Shown one piece after another: positions 1 to 5,924 of a stretch of 6,776 bases of DNA. Origin of the DNA: Sulfurovum sp. (lineage in GTDB: Bacteria > Campylobacterota > Campylobacteria > Campylobacterales > Sulfurovaceae); NCBI GenBank assembly GCA_003978375.1, contig QNZW01000031.1:1-6776 (forward strand), written 5' to 3'. The notes beneath the pieces were generated by a model that was not told the DNA's origin, searched no databases, and worked only from the letters and a program-made list of their open reading frames with translations. A program made the position numbers and the translations under genes. Every line of letters begins with the position of its first letter. Position 1 is the first letter of the stretch.

Positions 1-387
1 GAAAATGCTTCTTTGGCTGCTTTGCGACTGACACAAATGCAAGGACTTGAATATAAGGTCTCTGAAGACAAAATGAATTTGATCAACCTTAAAAGTGAAA
101 AAGAGGAGATAATGAGTGCTACTTTACCTTCGTTAAAGCGAGAATTAGAAAAATTAAAACAAATAGATTTGACATCGCTTAGGGAAAAACGTAAATTGGT
201 CAAACTCTCTATGCAGGCACATAATTACCACAATACTACGATTGTCGGAAATATCATTCAACAAGATAAACCAGTGAAGCCTAAAAAAATACTTATTGTC
301 ATAGTAACATTCATTACAGCTTTACTCTTTTCTATTTTTTTGGTTTTTTTCTTAGAGTTTTTGAGAAACATGAAAGAAGATGTATAA
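1..387 (+). CDS. Wzz-type polysaccharide chain-length determinant, C-terminal part (5' truncated)
   Basis: The frame is open from base 1 to the TAA at 385-387, giving 128 visible residues; the true start lies upstream of the window. The first ~70 residues are rich in Leu, Lys and Glu in a heptad-like pattern, as expected of the periplasmic coiled coil. They are followed by a Lys/Pro stretch (KPVKPKK, about residues 90-96), a strongly hydrophobic segment of ~24 residues (about 97-120) and a short charged tail ending in KEDV. Coiled coil, proline-rich linker, second membrane helix and short cytoplasmic tail is the standard C-terminal architecture of Wzz/PCP proteins, inner-membrane proteins that set O-antigen or capsule chain length. 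The usual glycines in the second helix are mostly absent, so the exact subclass (Wzz, Wzc-like without kinase, or KpsE-like exporter) is unclear. It lies directly upstream of the nonulosonic acid operon, pointing to a surface polysaccharide locus. Confidence 0.72.
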   Translation, partial: ENASLAALRLTQMQGLEYKVSEDKMNLINLKSEKEEIMSATLPSLKRELEKLKQIDLTSLREKRKLVKLSMQAHNYHNTTIVGNIIQQDKPVKPKKILIVIVTFITALLFSIFLVFFLEFLRNMKEDV

Positions 388-388
388 T
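361..388 (+). promoter_or_regulatory. Candidate sigma-70 promoter for the nonulosonic acid operon
   Basis: TTGAGA at 361-366 (five of six matches to the -35 consensus) is followed after 16 bases by a perfect TATAAT at 383-388, which overlaps the wzz stop codon. The predicted transcription start is near 395, giving a leader of about 59 bases before the dehydratase ATG at 454. T-rich tracts at 335-341, 344-350 and 358-362 lie upstream, resembling the periodic T-rich signal of Campylobacterota promoters, but they also encode the hydrophobic membrane helix, so their promoter role is uncertain. The call is by motif only; in AT-rich DNA such matches do occur by chance. Confidence 0.45.
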
Positions 389-441
389 GTCAAAAAATCT
401 ATGTGTATCGTAAGAAAACAATTGCTAGGATAACATGTAAA

Positions 442-447
442 AAGGAG
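442..447 (+). promoter_or_regulatory. Shine-Dalgarno site fixing the dehydratase start at 454
   Basis: AAGGAG lies 6 bases before the ATG at 454. An upstream in-frame ATG at 403 would add 17 residues (MYRKKTIARITCKKEYF), but it has no comparable ribosome binding site and the added residues are not a recognisable part of the family. The 454 start is therefore preferred. Confidence 0.8.
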
Positions 448-453
448 TACTTT

Positions 454-1644
454 ATGTTTGATATTTTAAATCTTATCGGTAGAGATAAAGCGCTTTTTAC
501 AACAGATATACAAACATATGAGAATAGACTCAAAAAAATCATTGAACAGTCTACTTTTTTAGTACTTGGTGGTGCGGGGAGTATTGGTCAGGCTGTCAGT
601 AAAGAGATTTTCAAACGCAACCCTAAAAAATTACATGTGGTGGATATCTCAGAAAATAATATGGTAGAGCTGGTGCGTGATATACGAAGTTCTTATGGGT
701 ATATTGATGGGGTATTTAAAACCTATGCTTTAGATATAGGGTCTTTGGAGTATGATGCTTTTATTGAGGCAGATGGGCAGTATGATTATGTATTAAACTT
801 ATCGGCATTGAAGCATGTGCGAAGTGAAAAAGATCCTTTTACACTTATGCGTATGGTTGAGACAAATATTTTTAATACAGACAAAACACTCCAGCAATCT
901 ATAGACAATGGTACAAAAAAATATTTTTGTGTTTCCACAGACAAGGCTGCCAATCCTGTGAATATGATGGGGGCAAGCAAGAGAATTATGGAGATGTTCG
1001 TACATCGTAAATCTAAAGATATCAATGTCTCTATGGCACGTTTTGCCAATGTGGCTTTTTCTGATGGAAGTTTGTTGCATGGTTTCAATCAACGTATTGC
1101 CAAACAACAGCCTCTTGTTGCTCCCAATGATATAAAACGTTATTTTGTAACCCCCAAGGAGAGTGGTGAGCTCTGTTTGATGTCTTGTATATTTGGAGAG
1201 AATAGAGATATATTTTTTCCTAAACTCAGTGAAGATTTACATCTTATCTCTTTTGCAGATATTGCAATAAAGTATTTGAAAGAAAAAGGGTATGAACCCT
1301 ATCTTTGTAAAGATGAAAATGAGGCAAGAGAATTGGCTAAAACATTACCCTCTAATGGAAAATACCCTTGTTTGTTTGCCGCTAGTGACACCACAGGAGA
1401 AAAAGACTTTGAAGAGTTTTTTACCGATAATGAAACACTAGATATGCAACGGTTTATGAATTTGGGTGTGATTAAAAATGAAGCCAATTTTGATGAAGAA
1501 CGTTTAGATTATTTCGAACAAACAATAAAAGCATTAAAAACGAGCTTGTCTTGGACAAAAGAAGATATTGTTAAAGTATTTTTTAAAATGATACCTGATT
1601 TTGCACATCAAGAAACAGGTAAGTACCTTGATGGAAAGATGTAA
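454..1644 (+). CDS. legB: NAD(P)-dependent sugar-nucleotide 4,6-dehydratase, soluble PglF/CapD-like (LegB role)
   Basis: A 396-residue cytoplasmic short-chain dehydrogenase/reductase of the Polysacc_synt_2 type. It should convert UDP-GlcNAc (or GDP-GlcNAc) to the 4-keto-6-deoxy sugar, the first committed step to bacillosamine or legionaminic acid. The Rossmann glycine motif GGAGSIG is at residues 39-45, preceded by about 30 residues. The family's SALKHV segment is at 117-122, and the active-site region STDKAANPVNMMGASK is at 161-176. In the usual YxxxK motif the Tyr is replaced by Met (M172, K176), with D163 and K164 upstream. This spacing is that of retaining dehydratases such as PglF, whereas inverting PseB-type enzymes keep the Tyr. 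Unlike PglF or WbpM there are no N-terminal membrane helices. The C-terminal ~100 residues look like the extended tail of this subfamily. It is the first gene of the operon, and the aminotransferase gene follows after 2 bases. The symbol denotes pathway role; Campylobacter LegB belongs to a different SDR branch as far as I recall. Confidence 0.85.
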   Translation: MFDILNLIGRDKALFTTDIQTYENRLKKIIEQSTFLVLGGAGSIGQAVSKEIFKRNPKKLHVVDISENNMVELVRDIRSSYGYIDGVFKTYALDIGSLEYDAFIEADGQYDYVLNLSALKHVRSEKDPFTLMRMVETNIFNTDKTLQQSIDNGTKKYFCVSTDKAANPVNMMGASKRIMEMFVHRKSKDINVSMARFANVAFSDGSLLHGFNQRIAKQQPLVAPNDIKRYFVTPKESGELCLMSCIFGENRDIFFPKLSEDLHLISFADIAIKYLKEKGYEPYLCKDENEARELAKTLPSNGKYPCLFAASDTTGEKDFEEFFTDNETLDMQRFMNLGVIKNEANFDEERLDYFEQTIKALKTSLSWTKEDIVKVFFKMIPDFAHQETGKYLDGKM

Positions 1645-1646
1645 AG

Positions 1647-2789
1647 ATGTATGCCAATGTTGTTGCATTTATTCAAAAACTCTATAAAACCAAAGGGTTT
1701 TTACCACTCCATGAACCACGTTTTGTAGGAAATGAAAAAAAGTATCTGAATGATTGTATAGATTCTACTTTTGTTTCCAGTGTTGGTAAGTATGTAGATA
1801 TGCTTGAAGAGCAATTTGCTAAGAGGGTTGGGAGTAAATATGCCATTGCTACTGTGAATGGTACATCTGCTTTACATATATCGTTACTACTTGCAGATGT
1901 TACACAAGATGATGAAGTCATAACCCAGCCTCTTACATTTGTAGCAACTTGTAATGCTATAAGTTACATTGGAGCAAAACCGATCTTTGTGGATGTTGAT
2001 TTAGATACTATGGGACTTAGTCCTACATCACTTTTAGACTTTTTGGAAGCCAATTGCAAAGTAGTTAATAATAGATGTGTAAATAAAACTACAAACAAAA
2101 TCATAAAAGCATGTTTGCCTATGCATACTTTTGGACATCCATGTAAAATAGATGAGATAAAAGAGATTTGTGATACTTGGCACATAGCTTTGGTTGAAGA
2201 TGCTGCTGAAAGTTTAGGGAGTAGCTATAAAGAGAAACATACAGGTACTTTTGGAAAACTTGGAGCTTTTAGTTTTAATGGAAACAAGATTATCACTTCT
2301 GGAGGAGGTGGTGTTATCGTAACTGATAATGAAAAATTAGCTAAAAGAGCAAAACATCTTACAACTACAGCAAAAATCCCCCATCCTTATGAGTACAGAC
2401 ATGATGAGATAGGCTACAACTACCGTATGCCAAACTTAAACGCAGCACTCCTTGTAGCACAACTAGAACAACTAGATAAATTTGTAGCTAACAAAAGAGA
2501 ACTAGCCTTAAAATATGAAGCGTTTTTTAAATCTTTACCAGATATTGACTTTATAAAAGAGCCAAAAAATTCTCAATCAAACTATTGGCTACAAGCCATC
2601 ATAGTAAAAGACCTTGAAAATAGAGATAAATTTTTGGAATATACAAATAGCAATGGTATTATGACAAGACCTATTTGGAAGCTTATGAATGAGTTAGAGA
2701 TGTTTAAAGAGTGTCAATGTGGTAGTTTGGAAAATGCTAAGTATTTAGAGCAGAGAGTTGTGAATATTTCTAGTGGTGTAATTTTATGA
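1647..2789 (+). CDS. legC: LegC-family PLP-dependent sugar aminotransferase
   Basis: A 380-residue DegT/DnrJ/EryC1 aminotransferase that should transfer an amino group, probably from glutamate, to C4 of the 4-keto-6-deoxy sugar nucleotide in the cytoplasm. The start region contains the LegC signature LHEPRFVGNEKKY (21-33) and DSTFVSSVGKYV (39-50). Phosphate-binding NGTSA is at 71-75, the cofactor-ring aspartate is D185 in VEDAAES, and the PLP-binding lysine is K214 in SFNGNKIITSGGGG. HDEIGYNYRMPNLNAAL (252-268) is also typical of the family. The C-terminal VNISSGVIL matches the usual end of these enzymes, so it looks complete. ATG at 1647 follows the dehydratase stop by 2 bases, with GGAAAG at 1633-1638 as a plausible ribosome binding site. 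Its TGA overlaps the next start as ATGA. Similarity to LegC rather than to PseC or PglE supports a legionaminic acid product over pseudaminic acid. Confidence 0.92.
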   Translation: MYANVVAFIQKLYKTKGFLPLHEPRFVGNEKKYLNDCIDSTFVSSVGKYVDMLEEQFAKRVGSKYAIATVNGTSALHISLLLADVTQDDEVITQPLTFVATCNAISYIGAKPIFVDVDLDTMGLSPTSLLDFLEANCKVVNNRCVNKTTNKIIKACLPMHTFGHPCKIDEIKEICDTWHIALVEDAAESLGSSYKEKHTGTFGKLGAFSFNGNKIITSGGGGVIVTDNEKLAKRAKHLTTTAKIPHPYEYRHDEIGYNYRMPNLNAALLVAQLEQLDKFVANKRELALKYEAFFKSLPDIDFIKEPKNSQSNYWLQAIIVKDLENRDKFLEYTNSNGIMTRPIWKLMNELEMFKECQCGSLENAKYLEQRVVNISSGVIL

Positions 2790-3760
2790 TAAATTTAATG
2801 AACGATATCTATTATTCTGATGAATATATATCTTTATATCTAAAAGACAATGAGGAACTGTTTCGTTTTGAATATAAAGAGGGTGAAAAAATATTTATCA
2901 ATAAAACAATTAAAAGACCAATTTTAAATATCGGGACTACTCCTATAAATGATGGTTTTTTCGATTTAGAAACAGCTTATGGTTATGGTGGTTTTTATAC
3001 AAATAGCGAAGATTCGGTATTTGTTGAAAATGCTATACAAAAGTATTATGAGAAATGTGTCAATGAAAATATAGTAGCAGAATTTATACGCTTTCATCCA
3101 TTTAATGATTTTCCATTGATATATAAAAATTATTTAGAATTTAATATCTATGATAGAGAAGTAGTTGTGAAAAATTTAACAGAAAATATTTTCACTAGTT
3201 ATGTATCAAAAGTAAGAAATACAGTTAAACGTGCAAGAGAAAAAGTTAGCATAAATGAAAGTAATAATCTTGATAAATTTATAGAGTTGTATAATAAAAC
3301 AATGAAAAAGAATGATGCAACAGATTTTTATTTTTTCAAAAAAGAGTATTATGAAAAATTACTTCAGAATGATAATGTAAAACTTTATGAAGTTATTTTT
3401 GAAGATAGTATTATTGCTATGGGCTTTTTTATGTATGGTCGCGATATATGTCATTATCATCTTTCTGCAAATACAGATATGTCCTACAAATTAAATTCAA
3501 ATTATGCATTATTAGATTATATCTTTAACATAGCAAAAGAAAAAGGCATAAAATATGTTTTACTAGGTGGAGGTACAACATCCCATAAGGATGATAAATT
3601 ATTAAAATTTAAACAAAAATTCTCAAAAGATTTAAAGCCTTTTTATATCAGTGGTAAGATATATAATAAAGAAATTTATAATAAATATAATCAAATATGG
3701 CAAGAACAAAGCAAAGAAGATGTGAAATATTTTTTAAAATATAGATTGGAGATAAAATGA
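2786..3760 (+). CDS. FemAB/GNAT-like putative N-acyltransferase
   Basis: A 324-residue soluble protein without signal peptide or membrane helix. It resembles FemAB-like or Acetyltransf_6-type (double GNAT fold) proteins: an N-terminal half with DLETAYGYGGFY (60-71) and EFIRFHPF (99-106), then a basic stretch with RNTVKRARE (144-152), and a C-terminal GNAT-like half with FEDSIIAMGFF (205-215), HYHLSA (223-228) and LLGGGTTSHKDD (259-270) followed by KLLKFKQKFS. Such proteins move acyl groups from acyl-CoA or aminoacyl groups from tRNA to amines; the donor here cannot be read from sequence. Its place between aminotransferase and synthase is where the pathway needs N-acylation of the 4-amino sugar, and no LegH/PglD-type hexapeptide-repeat protein is in the window. 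I infer that it is the N-acyltransferase, or a later tailoring enzyme. The start at 2786 overlaps the legC stop (ATGA) without a good ribosome binding site; Met5 at 2798 is an alternative. The gene is about 20-27% GC in lines counted by hand, lower than its neighbours. Confidence 0.7.
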   Translation: MINLMNDIYYSDEYISLYLKDNEELFRFEYKEGEKIFINKTIKRPILNIGTTPINDGFFDLETAYGYGGFYTNSEDSVFVENAIQKYYEKCVNENIVAEFIRFHPFNDFPLIYKNYLEFNIYDREVVVKNLTENIFTSYVSKVRNTVKRAREKVSINESNNLDKFIELYNKTMKKNDATDFYFFKKEYYEKLLQNDNVKLYEVIFEDSIIAMGFFMYGRDICHYHLSANTDMSYKLNSNYALLDYIFNIAKEKGIKYVLLGGGTTSHKDDKLLKFKQKFSKDLKPFYISGKIYNKEIYNKYNQIWQEQSKEDVKYFLKYRLEIK

Positions 3761-4749
3761 GTGTATTTATCATTGCTGAAGCTGGCGTCAATCATAATGG
3801 TGATATAAATTTAGCAAAAAAACTGATAGATGTTGCAGTAGATGCCGGTGTTGATGCGGTTAAATTTCAAACTTGGAAAACAGAACTACTTGTAACAAAA
3901 GAGGCAGAACAAGCAGTATATCAAAGAGAGAATACAAGTAAAAATGAATCTCAATTTGATATGCTAAAAAGACTTGAATTAAGTTATGATGCATTTAGAG
4001 AATTAAAAAGCTACTGTGATACAAAAAATATAATCTTTTTATCAACCCCAGATGAATTTGAAAGTGCTAATTTTTTGTGTGAGTTGCAAGATATTTTTAA
4101 AATAGGTTCTGGAGAGATTACAAATCTTCCTTATTTGAGACATATAGGAAGTTTAGAGAAAAAAGTTATTTTATCAACAGGTATGGCAGATATGGGGGAG
4201 ATAGAAGATGCCTTAGATATTCTTATAAACGCAGGAACGTTAAAAAAAAATATAACTGTACTACACGCCAATACTATGTATCCTACCCCGATGGAAGATG
4301 TCAATCTAAATGCTATGCTAAGCATTGGAAAAGCATTTGATGTGGCCTATGGCTATAGTGACCATACTTTGGGCATAGAAGTAGATATCGCTGCTGTCGC
4401 AATGGGTGCTAGCTGTATAGAAAAACACTTTACGCTTGATAAAACGATGGAGGGTCCAGACCATAAAGCTTCATTAGAACCAGATGAACTCAAAGCAATG
4501 GTAAAAGCTATACGAAATATTGAATTGGCTTTGGGAAATGGTGTTAAAAAACCAAGTAAAAGTGAAATTCCAAATATAGAGGTGGCAAGAAAGTCCATAG
4601 TGACTCAAAGACCTATAAAAAAAGGTGAAATATTTAGTGAAGAAAATCTGACTATAAAAAGACCAGGAAATGGAATAAGTCCTATGCGATGGGATAAAAT
4701 AGTTGGAACTGTTGCTACTAGAGATTATGAAGAAGATGAATTGATATGA
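3757..4749 (+). CDS. legI: NeuB-family nonulosonic acid synthase (legionaminic acid synthase LegI)
   Basis: A 330-residue cytoplasmic enzyme that condenses phosphoenolpyruvate with a 6-carbon N-acyl amino sugar, here most likely 2,4-diacetamido-2,4,6-trideoxy-mannose, to give legionaminic acid. The N-terminal TIM barrel shows EAGVNHNG (8-15), VKFQTW (35-40), FKIGSGE (114-120), STGMADMGEIEDA (140-152), MYPTPMEDVNL (174-184), GYSDHT (199-204) and EKHFTLD (222-228). H203 and H224 correspond to the metal-binding histidines of this family. A C-terminal SAF (antifreeze-like) domain begins near residue 275 and contains KRPGNGISP (301-309), whose Arg normally reaches into the partner subunit's active site. 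Length is normal and the protein appears complete. The ATG overlaps the preceding stop as ATGA, with GGAG at 3748-3751, 5 bases upstream. Legionaminate specificity is inferred from the LegB/LegC-type neighbours; sialic acid synthase is the alternative. The residue after H170 is Ala where relatives usually have Cys. Confidence 0.92.
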   Translation: MSVFIIAEAGVNHNGDINLAKKLIDVAVDAGVDAVKFQTWKTELLVTKEAEQAVYQRENTSKNESQFDMLKRLELSYDAFRELKSYCDTKNIIFLSTPDEFESANFLCELQDIFKIGSGEITNLPYLRHIGSLEKKVILSTGMADMGEIEDALDILINAGTLKKNITVLHANTMYPTPMEDVNLNAMLSIGKAFDVAYGYSDHTLGIEVDIAAVAMGASCIEKHFTLDKTMEGPDHKASLEPDELKAMVKAIRNIELALGNGVKKPSKSEIPNIEVARKSIVTQRPIKKGEIFSEENLTIKRPGNGISPMRWDKIVGTVATRDYEEDELI

Positions 4750-5924
4750 CTAAAAGAAAAATATGTGTAGTAACAGGAACTCGTGCTGAATATGGTCTTT
4801 TGTATTGGCTGATGAAAGAGATAGAAGCTGATGAGCGTCTAGAACTTCAACTTATAGTGACTGGTATGCATCTAAGCCCAGAATTTGGTTTGACATATAA
4901 GGCAATAGAAAAAGAGTTTACTATAGATAAAAAGATAGAGATGTTACTCTCATCTGATACTTCTGTAGGTATCTCAAAATCTATGGGACTTGCTCAAATC
5001 TCCTTTGCAGAGGCTTATGATGAATTAAACCCTGATATTTTAGTAGTTCTAGGTGATAGATATGAGATATTTTCTGCTGTGAGTGCTGCGATGATTGCTC
5101 GTATTCCTGTTGCACATTTACATGGTGGTGAAACTACTGAGGGGGCGTTTGATGAGTCTATCCGTCATAGTATTACAAAGATGAGCCATTTGCATTTTAC
5201 TGCGACAGATGCGTATAGAAATAGAGTAATCCAATTGGGTGAGCATCCTGATAGAGTATTTAATGTTGGTGGAATGGGAATAGAAAACATTAAAAGACTT
5301 GTATTACTTACTAAAGAGGCGTTTGAAAAGTCCATAGATTTTAAGCTAAATAAAAAAAATATACTAGTGACTTTTCACCCTGTGACACTGGAAAATTCGA
5401 CTGCAAAAGAGCAGTTTCAAAACGTATTGGATGCAATAGATACACTGCAAGATACACATATAATCTTTACAAAAGCAAATAGTGATACAGATGGAAGAGT
5501 GATTAACCATATGATAGATGAGTATGTAAATAAAAATAGTGACAAAGCAGTATGCTTTACCTCACTAGGACAACTTAGATACTTAAGTGCCTTACAATAT
5601 GTAGATGCGATGGTTGGCAATAGTTCAAGTGGACTTGCAGAAGCCCCTAGTTTTCAGATAGGAACTATAAATATAGGAGATAGGCAAAAAGGTCGAATTA
5701 TGGCACAAAGTGTTATCTCTTGTGCAAATGATACCATAACGATTTCTAATGCTTTGAAACGAATATACTCACATGAATTTCAAGAAATTTTGAAAACAAG
5801 CACGAACCCTTATGGTGAGGGAAGAGCAAGTATAAAGATAAAAAATATCTTAAAAGAAACAGCATTAAATCATATACTAAAAAAGTCGTTTTACGATATA
5901 GGACTAGAAGATGAAAAAGTATAA
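4746..5924 (+). CDS. legG: NeuC/LegG-type hydrolysing sugar-nucleotide 2-epimerase
   Basis: A 392-residue cytoplasmic enzyme of the UDP-GlcNAc 2-epimerase superfamily, hydrolysing branch. It should remove the nucleotide from the 2,4-diacetamido-2,4,6-trideoxy-glucose nucleotide and invert C2, releasing the manno sugar used by the synthase. Visible family motifs: TGTRAEYG (10-17), VTGMHLSPEFG (38-48), LGDRYE (102-107), HGGETTEGAFDESIRHSITK (126-145), TFHPVT (209-214), GNSSSGLAEAP (291-301), GDRQKGR (311-317) and NPYGEG (354-359). The HGGE...G.FD..IRH pattern is that of NeuC/NnaA/LegG rather than non-hydrolysing WecB. Length fits the family. The start overlaps the legI stop as ATGA. Its C-terminal end overlaps the next gene by 14 bases. 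UDP versus GDP as leaving group cannot be decided from the sequence. Confidence 0.92.
   Translation: MTKRKICVVTGTRAEYGLLYWLMKEIEADERLELQLIVTGMHLSPEFGLTYKAIEKEFTIDKKIEMLLSSDTSVGISKSMGLAQISFAEAYDELNPDILVVLGDRYEIFSAVSAAMIARIPVAHLHGGETTEGAFDESIRHSITKMSHLHFTATDAYRNRVIQLGEHPDRVFNVGGMGIENIKRLVLLTKEAFEKSIDFKLNKKNILVTFHPVTLENSTAKEQFQNVLDAIDTLQDTHIIFTKANSDTDGRVINHMIDEYVNKNSDKAVCFTSLGQLRYLSALQYVDAMVGNSSSGLAEAPSFQIGTINIGDRQKGRIMAQSVISCANDTITISNALKRIYSHEFQEILKTSTNPYGEGRASIKIKNILKETALNHILKKSFYDIGLEDEKV
5900..5903 (+). promoter_or_regulatory. Shine-Dalgarno site for the nucleotidyltransferase start at 5911
   Basis: AGGA lies 7 bases before the ATG at 5911, inside the end of legG. It supports the 14-base overlap of the two reading frames as the real start and not a mis-called one; no other good start precedes the first CBS domain. 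Confidence 0.6.

Noticed and set aside
13..15. TTG at 13 as a start for the first gene
   Set aside because: The frame is open back to base 1, and the protein is clearly only the C-terminal part of a Wzz-type protein, so the real start is outside the window.
335..350. Two T7 runs in the wzz gene as a phase-variation switch
   Set aside because: They encode Phe/Leu/Val of the membrane helix, which favours T-rich codons, and are short for slippage-driven switching.
403..453. Upstream in-frame ATG that would give the dehydratase 17 more residues
   Set aside because: The added residues are not recognisable as part of the family and there is no ribosome binding site before 403, whereas AAGGAG stands 6 bases before 454. 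The upstream start would also lie almost at the predicted transcription start.
388..453. Terminator or riboswitch between wzz and the dehydratase gene
   Set aside because: Only trivial six-base palindromes (CAATTG, ACATGT) are visible; there is no stem followed by a T-run, and 66 bases leave no room for a structured riboswitch.
786..1107. Reverse-strand open frames of about 100 codons under the dehydratase gene
   Set aside because: Two overlapping minus-strand frames exist, but both are opposite a well-supported gene, show no recognisable domain and have no context of their own. The same holds for the shorter reverse frames under legC, legI, legG and the nucleotidyltransferase.
454..5924. 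Pseudaminic acid pathway
   Set aside because: The dehydratase has the retaining MxxxK site and not the PseB YxxxK site, the aminotransferase carries LegC signatures, and a NeuC-type hydrolysing epimerase is present instead of PseG.
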